A stretch of 64,000 bases of DNA from Streptomyces sp. CB02959 (GCF_002803155.1 NZ_NNBP01000003.1:372001-436000), one strand, 5' to 3'; counted from the first letter of the stretch, positions 1-8,239 are shown. Numbers and translations are program-made. Notes: generated by a model not told the origin, from the sequence alone.

Positions 1-70
1 GGCGCGCTGGCTTCCTGAGGACGAGCAGGCCGCGGTGGAGCGGGCGCTGGGGGTAATGGCCATGCCGTGA
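1..70 (+). CDS. C-terminal tail of an unidentified protein (5' end outside window)
   Basis: Reading in the frame that ends with TGA at 68-70 gives 22 residues (ARWLPEDEQAAVERALGVMA plus MP), an amphipathic, acidic helix-like tail. Nothing in it identifies a family. It is called coding only because the frame is open to the window edge and stops just before the parS array. It could be chance. Confidence 0.35.
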   Translation, partial: ARWLPEDEQAAVERALGVMAMP

Positions 71-90
71 CGGGGCTTGGGTGTGCCGAT

Positions 91-245
91 GTTTCACGTG
101 AAACGACGGGCTGGCACAGGGTGTTGTTTCACGTGAAACGACGCGCAGAGGCGGGTCCCGTTGTTTCACGTGAAACCGCGCCCGGCGGCGATGGCGAGTC
201 TTGGCGGGCCAGGCGAAGCGCCTCGGTGGCCGTTTCACGTGAAAC
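91..245. repeat. parS: Array of four perfect parS sites (ParB binding)
   Basis: Perfect GTTTCACGTGAAAC palindromes lie at 91-104, 126-139, 163-176 and 232-245, in a 293-bp gap with no convincing gene. Centre-to-centre distances are 35, 37 and 69 bp, so they fall on a grid of about 35 bp with one empty slot. This 14-mer is the established Streptomyces parS, loaded by ParB for origin-region condensation and segregation. Sites cluster near oriC in known genomes. Confidence 0.95.
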
Positions 246-363
246 ACGGAGGCGCCGGTGGCGGCGGCCGGGGCAGGATGGCGGCGCGGTGGGTGGTCGC
301 TCGCCGCTGCCATGGGCCGGCTGAGCTGGTTCCGCCGGGTGGGAAGTCGCGTTGAGGAGCGTC

Positions 364-1839
364 ATGACGGTCGTGGAGTCCGCGCAGTCGCAAGAGCCCG
401 AGTCGAGCGAGGGCGGGGCGCGAGAGGTGGTCCCGCGCGGTGGCGCCGCCGTCGATTCCGGCGAGGAACGTGGGGAGTTGATGCCGCAGACGCGTCGGGC
501 GTTGCTGCGGCGGCTGGCGATCGCGCAGGCCGAGGGGCGGGCACCGTCGATGATGGGCGCGGTCGTCCGCGGCGGCGAGGTGGTCTGGACGGGGGCCCGG
601 AGTTCGGTGGACGGGGAGGTGCCGCACGGTGATGTGCAGTACCGGATCGGCTCGCTGACCAAGAACTTCGTGGCCGTGCTGGTGCTTCGGCTCCGGGACG
701 AGGGGCTGCTGAAGCTGGACGATCCCATCGGGGCCCACCTGAAAGACGTCCCGGTGCCCGAGGTGACCATCGCCCAACTCCTTTCGCACAGTGCGGGGTT
801 GCCGGCCGAGTCCCGTGGGCCGTGGTGGGAGCGGACCGCCGGCGAGCTGCGGCCCGAGCCGGCCGATCTCTTCGGCGAGCAGCCGCGGCTGCACCCGGCG
901 GGGCGGCGGCACCACTACTCCAACCCCGGCTTTGCGGTGCTCGGGGCGCTGGTCGAGCGGCTGCGGGACGGGGTGCCGTGGGGCGAGGTACTGCGGCGCG
1001 AGGTGCTGGAGCCGCTGGGCATGGCCCGGACGACGGTGCAGCCGGAGATGCCGCATGCGGGCGGCTGGGCGGTCCATCCCTGGGCCGATGTGATGCTGCC
1101 GGAACCCGCGCACGACACCGGGCTGATGGGCCCGGCGGGGCAGCTGTGGTCCACGACGGAGGACCTGTGCCGCTGGGCGGTGTTCCTGCTGCGGGGTGAC
1201 GAGCGGGTGCTGAGCGGGGCGAGCCTGACCGAGATGCAGACCCCCGCGGTGCCGCCGGAGGGCGACGGCTGGGACGCGGGCTACGGCCTGGGGACACAGC
1301 TCGTCTGGCGGGGCGGCCGCGGACTGATCGGCCACACCGGGTCGATGCCCGGGTTCCTGGCCGTGCTGTGGGTCGATCCGGCGGAGGACACGGCCGCGCT
1401 CGCGCTGGCGAACTGCACCTCCGGAGTCCCGATCGGCGCGGTGGCGGCCGACTTCCTGGAGATCCTGGCCTACCACGAGCCGCGGATCCCGGAGCCGTGG
1501 CGGCCGCTTCCGGGAGCGGTGGACGAGGATCTGCTGGCCCTGACCGGGCCCTGGTACTGGGGCGCGAGCCCGTTCGCCTTGCGGCTGACGTGCGCGCGGG
1601 GGCTGGAACTGGTCTCGCTGTCCGGCAACGGCCGCACCTCGCGCTTCCAGACCGAGGCCGATGGCACCTGGACCGGGCTGGACGGCTACTACGCGGGCGA
1701 GACGCTGCGGGTGGGGCGGGCACCGGACGGTACGGTCACCCACCTCGACCTGGGGACTTTCGTCTTCACCCGAGGGCCCTACGAGCCCGCCGGGCCGGTG
1801 CCCGGCGGAGTGGACCCCGAGGGCTGGCGGGGAGTCTGA
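364..1839 (+). CDS. Serine beta-lactamase-like hydrolase (class C / DD-peptidase fold)
   Basis: A 491-residue protein of the class C beta-lactamase / AmpH-EstB superfamily. The three signature motifs are in order: SLTK (nucleophile Ser97, Lys100), YSN in HHYSNPGF near residue 184, and HTG in IGHTGSMPGF near 327. Members are esterases, D-amino-acid peptidases or true beta-lactamases, so the substrate cannot be named. The first ~40 residues are low-complexity and there is no signal peptide, which suggests a cytoplasmic location. ATG 364 follows GAGGAG by 4 nt. An alternative ATG at 481, behind GGGGAG, would remove the low-complexity lead. A G/C hairpin follows the stop. Confidence 0.85.
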   Translation: MTVVESAQSQEPESSEGGAREVVPRGGAAVDSGEERGELMPQTRRALLRRLAIAQAEGRAPSMMGAVVRGGEVVWTGARSSVDGEVPHGDVQYRIGSLTKNFVAVLVLRLRDEGLLKLDDPIGAHLKDVPVPEVTIAQLLSHSAGLPAESRGPWWERTAGELRPEPADLFGEQPRLHPAGRRHHYSNPGFAVLGALVERLRDGVPWGEVLRREVLEPLGMARTTVQPEMPHAGGWAVHPWADVMLPEPAHDTGLMGPAGQLWSTTEDLCRWAVFLLRGDERVLSGASLTEMQTPAVPPEGDGWDAGYGLGTQLVWRGGRGLIGHTGSMPGFLAVLWVDPAEDTAALALANCTSGVPIGAVAADFLEILAYHEPRIPEPWRPLPGAVDEDLLALTGPWYWGASPFALRLTCARGLELVSLSGNGRTSRFQTEADGTWTGLDGYYAGETLRVGRAPDGTVTHLDLGTFVFTRGPYEPAGPVPGGVDPEGWRGV

Positions 1840-1859
1840 CCGGGGTGTGACGTACGGAA

Positions 1860-1888
1860 GCGGGGGCCCGGGTGGGCCGGTCCCCCGC
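1860..1888 (+). terminator. Hairpin after the serine hydrolase gene
   Basis: GCGGGGG (1860-1866) pairs with CCCCCGC (1882-1888) about 20 bases after the stop. There is no T-run, as is common in Streptomyces terminators. A -10-like TACAGT at 1953-1958 may start transcription of the next gene. Confidence 0.5.
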
Positions 1889-2015
1889 GGCGGGCGGGCC
1901 GAGGCCAGGGCGAGTGCTCGGGCCCGTCCGGCGGGGGTGTTGCGGGCGGACGTACAGTCGAGCGAGATGTCAGGAGCCGCCGCTGTGCGCGGCTCGCTAC
2001 CGCTGGAAGGCCACT

Positions 2016-3155
2016 GTGACTGCCGTGACTGCGAACGCCGACACCCCGGTTCTGCTCGACCTGCCTCCGCTCGACGCCGCCCGTTTCGCGCGGATCGAGG
2101 ACAAGGTCGCGGCGCTGATGCGCACCCGCTGCGATGTCGTCGCGACGCAGGGCGAGGCGCTGCTGCCCCTGGAGGCGTGCATCCGCTCGGCGGTCCGGCC
2201 CGGCAGTACCGCCCTCAACATCATCACCGGCCCCTACGGCGAGACGTTCGGTGGCTGGCTGCGTTCCTGCGGCGCCGAGGTGGTCACCATCAGCGCGCCG
2301 TTCACCGGCGCGGTCACGCCCGAGCAGGTGGCGGACGCGCTGCGGGAGCACCCCGAGATCGACTTCGTGAGCCTGGTGCATGCCGAGGCGGCGACCGGCA
2401 ACACCAACCCCGTCGCCGAGATCGGCGCAGTAGTGCGTGAGCACGGGGCGCTGCTGATGCTCGACGCGGTCGCCTCGGTGGGCGCCGAGCCGCTGCTCAC
2501 CGACGAGTGGGGAGTGGACCTGTGCGTCATCGGCGGCCAGAAGGCGCTGGCCGGCCCGGCCGGGGTCTCCGCGGTGTCCGTCAGCGCCCGCGCCTGGGAG
2601 CGCATCGCCGCCAATGAGCAGGCGCCGCGTCGTTCGTACCTCTCGCTGCTGGACTGGAAGGAGCGCTGGATCGACGCCGGGCGCACCGCCCTTCCGCACG
2701 CCCCGGCACAGCTGGAGATGCTGGCGCTGGAGCAGGCCGTGGACCGGATCGAGGTGGAGGGGCTGGAGGCGGTCATCGCCCGCCACCGGGCGGCCGCCGC
2801 GGCGGTTCGGGCGGGTGTCGCGGTGCTCGGCGGCCCGGTGCCGTATGTGATCAGGGACGAGCACGCGGCGCCTGCCGCCACCACGCTCCGCGCGCCGGCG
2901 GGGGTGGATGCCCGTGAGGTGGTGTCCGCCGCGCTCTCCGCCGACGGTGCGGTTCCGGTGCAGGCCGCCGCCGGTGCCCTGTCGGCGGAGATGATCAGGG
3001 TGAACCACTACGGGCGGGCCGCGGACCGCGCGGTGGTGCTGGCCTCACTGGCGGCGCTGGCCACCGGCCTGCGGGCGCTGGGCGTGCCGGTCGACGAGGA
3101 CGCCGCCGCCGCGGCGGCCGGTGCGGCATGGGACGAGGTCGTCGCCGCGGTCTGA
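2016..3155 (+). CDS. Class V aminotransferase (alanine/serine-glyoxylate type)
   Basis: A 379-residue fold-type I PLP enzyme. The block LMLDAVASVGAEP carries the PLP-binding Asp, and GGQKALAGPAG carries the Schiff-base lysine, as in alanine-glyoxylate and serine-glyoxylate transaminases. Length is normal for the family, and the enzyme should be cytoplasmic. The donor and acceptor cannot be read from sequence. GTG 2016 is chosen because GGAAGG lies 5 nt upstream; the frame is open further upstream but without a good ribosome site. The gene stands alone and is closed by the parS-containing terminator at 3225-3266. Confidence 0.8.
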   Translation: MTAVTANADTPVLLDLPPLDAARFARIEDKVAALMRTRCDVVATQGEALLPLEACIRSAVRPGSTALNIITGPYGETFGGWLRSCGAEVVTISAPFTGAVTPEQVADALREHPEIDFVSLVHAEAATGNTNPVAEIGAVVREHGALLMLDAVASVGAEPLLTDEWGVDLCVIGGQKALAGPAGVSAVSVSARAWERIAANEQAPRRSYLSLLDWKERWIDAGRTALPHAPAQLEMLALEQAVDRIEVEGLEAVIARHRAAAAAVRAGVAVLGGPVPYVIRDEHAAPAATTLRAPAGVDAREVVSAALSADGAVPVQAAAGALSAEMIRVNHYGRAADRAVVLASLAALATGLRALGVPVDEDAAAAAAGAAWDEVVAAV

Positions 3156-3224
3156 GCCGTGCGGGTGCGCTGACCCGTCGGAGGCGCCCTCAGCAGTTGG
3201 ACGTGCTCTCGACAGAGGCGCCAG

Positions 3225-3266
3225 GGGTGTGGTCTGTTTCACGTGAAACAGACCACACCCTTTTTT
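3225..3266 (+). terminator. parS: Intrinsic terminator built around a parS site
   Basis: Positions 3225-3260 form a perfect 36-bp palindrome whose central 14 bp (3236-3249) is a perfect parS. TTTTTT follows at 3261-3266. As RNA this is a 16-bp stem closed by a four-base loop and followed by a U-run, a textbook intrinsic terminator, rare in this GC-rich DNA. It lies 70 bases after the aminotransferase stop. The same duplex should bind ParB. Confidence 0.9.
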
Positions 3267-3349
3267 GCTGCCCGGTGCCCGGTGCCCGGTGCCCGCTGCC
3301 CGCTGCCCGGTGCCGACTGCCAGGCGCGCCAAGTGCCAAGTGCCAAGTG
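3267..3349. repeat. Heptamer tandem repeats
   Basis: Seven copies of CCCGGTG or close variants (CCCGCTG, CCGACTG) run in phase from 3271 to 3319. A second heptamer, CCAAGTG, occurs three times exactly at 3329-3349. The tract directly follows the T-run of the terminator. From 3350 to about 3520 the strand is C/T-rich with repeated CCCCTCGG. No gene is seen between 3266 and 3596. Confidence 0.8.
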
Positions 3350-3595
3350 CCGTTGTCCCGGGGGGCTCGTCCCGCCCCCGGTGCCACCTTCTCCGCCCAG
3401 CTTCTTCGCCTCCCCCTCTCCATCCCCGGGCTCGTTCCCTGTCCCACCCCGTCCCCTCGGCTCCCACCCCGCCCCCTCGGCTCCGGGCCCCTCCCCTCGG
3501 CCCCGTGTGGCGACCCGTACGCATGTTTCAAAGCCCTCGTAGAATCGGAACGGTCGGCCCGGTTGTTCTCCGGGTGTGGAACGTGGAGGAGCTCG

Positions 3596-4417
3596 GTGGT
3601 CTCAGGAGGGGTGCGGAGGGCGGACGGCGTGCCGGCGGCCACTCGCGCGGATGCCCGGCGGAATCGTGCGCTGGTGCTCCAGGCGGCCCGATTCGCCTTT
3701 GCGGAACGGGGGTTGGAGGTCCCGCTCGATGAGATCGCGCGGCGTGCCGGGGTCGGCGCGGGGACTGTGTACCGCCATTTCCCGTCCAAGGAAGTCCTGT
3801 TCAGGGCGGCGGTCAGGGACCGGTTGCGGCTGTTCGCCGATACCGCGGGGGACTTGGCCGAGGCGGACGACCCGGGCGGGGTGTTCTTCCGCTTCCTGGC
3901 GTCGGTGGTGCGGCTGTCCGTCCCCGATCGGGCGGTGTGCGAGGCGCTGGAGGCGGCCGGTGAGCCCGGTCCGGTGCCGTCGGCAGAGGGGTCGGCGGGG
4001 CCGGAGCTGGAGTTCCTGCCGGCGCTCGGCGTCCTGCTGGCCAGGGCCCAACAGGCAGGCGCGGTAAGGGTGGACGTCGATCTGGCGGACGTCCGCACGC
4101 TGCTGATCGGATGTCTGGCGATGGAGCGCCGGCGGTCGGTCGTCCCGGGCCCGGTGGGGGCGGACGCGGGGGCGGGCGCGGAGCCCGGCGCGGCGCCGGT
4201 GGGCCGGATGACGGCGCTGATGCTCGATGGGCTCCGTGCCGACCGGACCGTAACGGAACTGCCGGTCGCAGGGCCGATCCGTGACGAAACCAGGTGTGCG
4301 GTGTGCGGTGCGGCGCTCGCGGCGGCGCGCACCGGGCGGCCCGCGCGGTACTGCGGCGGGGCCTGCCGGCAGAAGGCCCACCGGGCGCGCCGTACCGCTC
4401 CCCCGGACCGCCGCTGA
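3596..4417 (+). CDS. TetR-family regulator with C-terminal cysteine (zinc-ribbon-like) tail
   Basis: A 273-residue protein. An N-terminal TetR helix-turn-helix (VLQAARFAFAERGLEV to TVYRHFPSKEVLFRAAV, about residues 28-75) is followed by a helical ligand domain. The last ~45 residues add an unusual tail, RCAVCGAAL followed by RYCGGACRQKAHR, a CxxC...CxxxC pattern that could bind zinc. Ordinary TetR proteins are ~200 residues and lack it. GTG 3596 follows GGAGGAG by 4 nt; GTG 3632 is an alternative. The target is unknown. The gene converges on the GNAT gene with a 15-bp gap. Confidence 0.8.
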   Translation: MVSGGVRRADGVPAATRADARRNRALVLQAARFAFAERGLEVPLDEIARRAGVGAGTVYRHFPSKEVLFRAAVRDRLRLFADTAGDLAEADDPGGVFFRFLASVVRLSVPDRAVCEALEAAGEPGPVPSAEGSAGPELEFLPALGVLLARAQQAGAVRVDVDLADVRTLLIGCLAMERRRSVVPGPVGADAGAGAEPGAAPVGRMTALMLDGLRADRTVTELPVAGPIRDETRCAVCGAALAAARTGRPARYCGGACRQKAHRARRTAPPDRR

Positions 4418-4432
4418 CTGCCTCCCGCCCCG

Positions 4433-4885
4433 TCAGAGCTGGCGCTTGAAGCCCAGGTGGGAGGCCTCGAAGCCGAGGCGCTCGTAGAAGCGGTGCGCGT
4501 CGACGCGGGTGGCGTCGGAGGTGAGCTGGACGAGCTGGCAGCCGAGCTTCCGGGATTCCGCGATCGCCCATTCGATGAGCTCGGTGCCCAGGCCGGCGCC
4601 GCGCTCGTCGGCGTGGATCCGTACGGCTTCGACGATCGTGCGGGTGGCGCCGCGCCGGGAGAGGCCGGGGATCACCGTGAGCTGGAGCGTGCCGACGACG
4701 TTGCCGCCCCGGTCGGCGACGATCAGGTGCTGGTGCGGGTCGGCGTCCAGGATGGCGAACGCGGCGCGGTAGGGCGTCAGGTCGTCGGGGGATTCGCGGG
4801 TGGCGCCCAGGGGGTCGTCGGCGAGCATCGCGACGATCGCGGGCAGGTCGGCCTCGGTGGCGCGGCGTATCTCAAGGTCGCTCAT
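4433..4885 (-). CDS. GNAT-family N-acetyltransferase
   Basis: A 150-residue single-domain acetyl-CoA-dependent acetyltransferase. It opens with the usual IRRATEADLPAIVAML strand-helix. Motif A, the pyrophosphate loop, is RGAGLGTELIEWA at about residues 96-108. It ends with HRFYERLGFEASH, typical of motif B. The length is that of a minimal GNAT domain. The acceptor substrate is not predictable, because the family acetylates antibiotics, amino acids and proteins. Confidence 0.9.
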   Translation of the reverse strand: MSDLEIRRATEADLPAIVAMLADDPLGATRESPDDLTPYRAAFAILDADPHQHLIVADRGGNVVGTLQLTVIPGLSRRGATRTIVEAVRIHADERGAGLGTELIEWAIAESRKLGCQLVQLTSDATRVDAHRFYERLGFEASHLGFKRQL

Positions 4886-4976
4886 GGGCGCGACTTTATG
4901 CCGCGGGCCCGGGGAGGCCCAGGGAGACCGGTCGGTCCGTCCGGTCTCCCTGAGTGGAATGCGCCGGTCCGACCCG

Positions 4977-5459
4977 TTAGGCGGAGGTGCCCAGCGTCTC
5001 GACGGCCGTTACCAGCGGCGCCAGCTCGGGTCGCTTGGCGGCGTCCTGGAGGGCCTCGCGCAGCGCGGTGTCATGGGCGGGCCGGGCCTCTTCGAGGAGG
5101 CGCAGCCCGTCGGGCGTGACGTTGGTGTAGATGCCGCGCCGGTCGTCGCGGCACAGGTAGCGCGAGAGCAGCCCGCGCTCCTCGAGCCGGGTGACCAGGC
5201 GGGTGGTGGCGCTCTGGCTGAGCACGACCGAGTCGGCGACCTGGTGCATCCGGAGGTGCCCGCCGGGCCCGTCGTGCTGCTGGCTGAGCACGTTGAGGAC
5301 CGAGAACTCCCGGACGCTGAGGTCGTGCCGGGCCTGGAGGGCGCGCTCGATGTGCGACTCGATGCGGCCGTGCAGGGAGGAGAGCGCGCACCATCCCTGG
5401 GCGAGGCCCCCGGTGACCGCTTCCTGCGCCGTGGCCGTGTCCCGCGTCCGCTGCGTCAT
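4977..5459 (-). CDS. MarR-family transcriptional regulator
   Basis: A 160-residue winged-helix repressor. The core runs LSVREFSVLNVLSQQ, MHQVADSVVLSQSATTRLVTRLEERGLLSR (recognition helix) and a DDRRGIYTNVTPDG wing, at about residues 40-115. ATG 5459 follows AGGAGG by 6-7 nt. It is divergent from the MFS gene at 5594, the usual layout for a MarR repressor controlling itself and a drug exporter. It contains no cysteine pair that would suggest an OhrR-type peroxide sensor. Confidence 0.9.
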   Translation of the reverse strand: MTQRTRDTATAQEAVTGGLAQGWCALSSLHGRIESHIERALQARHDLSVREFSVLNVLSQQHDGPGGHLRMHQVADSVVLSQSATTRLVTRLEERGLLSRYLCRDDRRGIYTNVTPDGLRLLEEARPAHDTALREALQDAAKRPELAPLVTAVETLGTSA

Positions 5460-5515
5460 CGCAGACCTCCTCATCCGTCGTACGCCCAGGATAGGGCACA
5501 TCTGAAATATCCAGC

Positions 5516-5547
5516 GCTTGCAAATAAAGCGCGTCTGCAATTATTGT
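5516..5547. promoter_or_regulatory. Candidate MarR operator/promoter region
   Basis: In the 134-bp divergent spacer an A/T-rich island holds two similar elements, CTTGCAAATAA at 5518-5528 and TCTGCAATTAT at 5534-5544, 16 bp apart. They lie on the same face of about 1.5 helical turns. Such AT-rich repeats are typical MarR operators. The assignment rests on position only. Confidence 0.4.
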
Positions 5548-5593
5548 GGACGCTGGTTGGGGATGGATGCAATGAATCAATGGAAGGAACGCC

Positions 5594-6814
5594 ATGCCTC
5601 TCGCTCTCCTGGCACTCGCCATCGGGGCCTTCGGGATCGGAACGACCGAGTTCGCGGTCATGGGCCTGCTGCCCGACATGGCGGCCGACTTCGGCGTCTC
5701 CATTCCGCTCGCCGGTTACGCGACCACCCTCTACGCCCTCGGGGTGGTGATCGGCGCGCCGCTGATGACCGTGCTCGGCACCCGCTTCACCCGGAAGCAG
5801 ATGCTGATGCTGCTGATGGGCCTGTTCGTGGTGGGCAACCTGCTCACCGCCGTCGCGCCCACCTTCGGGCTGATGCTCGCCGGACGGGTGGTCTCGTCGT
5901 TCACCCACGGCGCGTTCTTCGGCATCGGCTCGCTGGTGGCCGCCGACCTCGTCGCCCCGGAGAAGCGGGCCGCCGCGCTCTCGCTGATGTTCAGCGGACT
6001 GACCGTGGCCAACGTCGTGGGCGTACCGGCCGGCACCCTGCTCAGCCAGCAGCTCGGCTGGCGCACCACTTTCTACGCGATCGCCGCGCTCGGCGTCCTG
6101 GGGCTGCTCGGCATCGTCAGGCTGGTCCCGGCGCAGCGGGCCAAGGCGGCCGCCCGGATCGGCCGTGAGCTGGCGGTCTTCCGCAACCCGCAGGTCGGGC
6201 TGGCGATGCTGATGACCGTCCTCGGCTTCGGCGGGGTCTTCGCGGCCGTCACCTACCTCGCCTCGATGATGACCGAGGTCGCCGGCTTCGCCCCGTCCTC
6301 CGTCGTCTGGTTGACCGCGGTCTTCGGCCTCGGCATGGTCGGCGGGAACCTGATCTCCGGCCGGTTCACCGACCGCGCCATGATGCCGATGCTGTACGTG
6401 TCCCTGGCCGGGCTGGCGCTGGTGCTGGTCGCGTTCACCTTCACCGCGCACCACAAGATCGCCGCGATCGTCACCGTCGCGCTCATCGGCTTCTTCGGCT
6501 TCGCGACCGTTCCGCCGCTGCAGAAGCGGGTGCTGGACCAGGCGGCGGCCGCCCCCACCCTGGCCTCGGCCGGCAACATCGCGGCCTTCAACTTCGGCAA
6601 CGCGCTGGCCGCCTGGCTCGGCGGTCTGGTGATCGCGGGTGGGCTGGGCCTCACCGCGCCCAACTGGGTGGGTGCGCTGATGACCGCGGCGGCGCTCGGC
6701 GTGGCCGTGCTGGCGTCCTTCCTGGAGCGCCGGCAGCAGGGCCTCGGCCGGGTGGTGGCCGCGGGCGGTCCGGCGGTGGCCGCCGACGAGGCGGTCCCGG
6801 CGGTGCGGAGCTGA
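5594..6814 (+). CDS. MFS exporter of the AraJ/PbuE type (DHA1)
   Basis: A 406-residue membrane protein with about 12 hydrophobic segments. The start IGAFGIGTTEFAVMGLLPDMA and the loop GTRFTRKQMLM are typical of DHA1 proton-driven exporters of the AraJ (arabinose/nucleoside efflux-like) subgroup. It is expected to export small molecules across the cytoplasmic membrane; the substrate is unknown. ATG 5594 has GGAAGGA 6 nt upstream. It is probably controlled by the divergent MarR protein. Confidence 0.85.
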   Translation: MPLALLALAIGAFGIGTTEFAVMGLLPDMAADFGVSIPLAGYATTLYALGVVIGAPLMTVLGTRFTRKQMLMLLMGLFVVGNLLTAVAPTFGLMLAGRVVSSFTHGAFFGIGSLVAADLVAPEKRAAALSLMFSGLTVANVVGVPAGTLLSQQLGWRTTFYAIAALGVLGLLGIVRLVPAQRAKAAARIGRELAVFRNPQVGLAMLMTVLGFGGVFAAVTYLASMMTEVAGFAPSSVVWLTAVFGLGMVGGNLISGRFTDRAMMPMLYVSLAGLALVLVAFTFTAHHKIAAIVTVALIGFFGFATVPPLQKRVLDQAAAAPTLASAGNIAAFNFGNALAAWLGGLVIAGGLGLTAPNWVGALMTAAALGVAVLASFLERRQQGLGRVVAAGGPAVAADEAVPAVRS

Positions 6815-6870
6815 GCGTTCCGGTTGCCCGTCCCCAAGGCCGGTCGCTCGTCTCCAAGGCCGGCCGGTCG

Positions 6871-6927
6871 TCCTGACGGCCGGCGGCCCGCCCCGAAGGG
6901 CCGCAGGGCCACGGGCCGCCGTCAGGA
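6871..6927. terminator. Bidirectional hairpin between convergent genes
   Basis: TCCTGACGGC (6871-6880) pairs perfectly with GCCGTCAGGA (6918-6927). A smaller CCC/GGG hairpin sits in the loop. It separates the MFS gene from the convergent membrane protein gene. Confidence 0.65.
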
Positions 6928-6948
6928 CACGGCCTGCCACCAGGTCCG

Positions 6949-7479
6949 TCAGGACGGGATGCCCACCCGCTCCCGGACCCCGGCCGACCGCGCCCCGCGC
7001 GGTCGGCCGCCGCGTGTGGTGCGTCCCCACGGCTTGAGCACGGAGATCGCGGTGAGGAAGAGGTACAGGGCGGAGGCGACCGCCGGCGCGACGAGGAGGC
7101 CGGGATCGAGTGCCGGGTGGCCGGCGGCGGCCGCCGCGGCGAGGCGGGCGATGCCGGGGCGCAGCGCGAGCACCGTCAGCCCGACGGCCAGGAGGGTCAG
7201 CCAGAACTTGGTGAGGACCCAGCGGTGCCGGGCCAGCCCCCAGTGCGTGCCGAGGGACAGCACCACCCCGCTGGCCAGTGAGGCCGCGGCGACCGGGAGC
7301 ACCAGGTCGTCCGTGAGGACCTGCATCGCCCGGTAGGCGGCCGCGGCGGCCTCCGTGGCGCCGGCCGTGAAACCGGTGGCGCCGAGGGCGAGGAGCCCGG
7401 CGGTGAGTCCCAGCCAGCTCACGGACACGGCGACATGGACGACGAGGAGGGCCCGGCGGGCGGGGCGGCGCAGCTGCAT
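6949..7479 (-). CDS. Four-TM integral membrane protein (DUF2269-like)
   Basis: A 176-residue protein with four hydrophobic segments: near residues 9-33 (VHVAVSVSWLGLTAGLLALG), 52-76, 85-105 and 125-145. A basic tail of about 30 residues follows. The pattern resembles small predicted membrane proteins of the DUF2269 type, but the assignment is tentative. No catalytic motif is visible. It is transcribed alone, convergent with the MFS gene. Confidence 0.6.
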   Translation of the reverse strand: MQLRRPARRALLVVHVAVSVSWLGLTAGLLALGATGFTAGATEAAAAAYRAMQVLTDDLVLPVAAASLASGVVLSLGTHWGLARHRWVLTKFWLTLLAVGLTVLALRPGIARLAAAAAAGHPALDPGLLVAPAVASALYLFLTAISVLKPWGRTTRGGRPRGARSAGVRERVGIPS

Positions 7480-7591
7480 GGCTCCACGGTGGCGGGGGGC
7501 GCCCGACGGTACATCTGACGACGGGAGTATCCGCGCGTACGCGGCGGCGAGTACCGCCCGGCCCGCCCGCGCCGGCCCCTCGGGCAGGTTC

Positions 7592-7604
7592 TAGGCTCCG
7601 CCCA
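7592..7604 (+). promoter_or_regulatory. -10 element of a likely leaderless transcript
   Basis: TAGGCT at 7592-7597 lies 6 nt before the ATG at 7604, and no ribosome site exists in between. This spacing puts the transcription start at the A of the start codon, the known arrangement of leaderless Streptomyces mRNAs. No good -35 is visible. Confidence 0.5.
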
Positions 7605-8239
7605 TGAGCAAGCTGCATCTGTTCGACATGGACGGCACCCTGCTCCACGGGTCCGCGGCCGCCGTCGAGATCTCCCGGCAGCTGGGGCTGGACGGGGAGA
7701 TCGCCGCGTTGGAGCGGGCGTTCGCGGCCGGTGAGCTGACGCCGGCGGGCTTTGCGCAGCGGGCGTGTGCGCTGTGGGCCGCGGACCTGACCGAAGCTCA
7801 GGTGGCGGCGGCCTTCGAGGGCGCGCCGTGGCTGGCCGGCATCCGGGACGTCTGGGCCGACATCCGGGCCCGCGGCGAGCGGTGCGCAGTGATTTCTCTC
7901 TCGCCGGGCTTCTTCGTCGAACGCCTGCTGGCGTGGGGTGTCGACACCGCGCACGGCTCCCGGTGGCCCGCGGTGCCGATCCGGGAGCCGCTGGAACCGG
8001 CCGGCATCCTCTCGTCGTCAGCGAAGGTACGTATCACGGACGACCTCTGCGCGCGCTACGGGCTGACCCGGGAGGACTGCGTGGCGTACGGCGACTCGAT
8101 GTCGGACGTCGAACTCTTCGCGGTGGTACCGAAGTCGGTGGCGGTGAATGCGGATCACCATGTCAGCGACCTGGCCACGTATGCGTACACCGGGCGTGAT
8201 CTGCGCGAGGCATACGAACTGGTGCGTACCGGCGAGTAA
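7604..8239 (+). CDS. HAD-superfamily hydrolase, subclass IB (SerB-like phosphatase)
   Basis: A 211-residue protein. HAD motif I is LFDMDGTLL at the N-terminus, with nucleophile and general-acid Asp residues. Motif II is the Ser of AVISLSPGF. Motif III/IV is a Lys in SSAKVRI followed by AYGDSMSDVELF with the Mg2+ aspartates. The all-alpha cap between motifs I and II places it in subclass IB with phosphoserine phosphatase-like enzymes. The substrate is likely a small phosphomonoester, not resolved further. The transcript is probably leaderless. Confidence 0.85.
   Translation: MSKLHLFDMDGTLLHGSAAAVEISRQLGLDGEIAALERAFAAGELTPAGFAQRACALWAADLTEAQVAAAFEGAPWLAGIRDVWADIRARGERCAVISLSPGFFVERLLAWGVDTAHGSRWPAVPIREPLEPAGILSSSAKVRITDDLCARYGLTREDCVAYGDSMSDVELFAVVPKSVAVNADHHVSDLATYAYTGRDLREAYELVRTGE

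Noticed and set aside
235..1743. Long minus-strand frames over the serine hydrolase gene
   Set aside because: No motifs and an aberrant residue composition; the plus-strand frame holds the SxxK, YxN and HTG motifs.
7364..7373. CCGTGAAACC, half of a parS site
   Set aside because: Only one half matches and it lies within a coding sequence.
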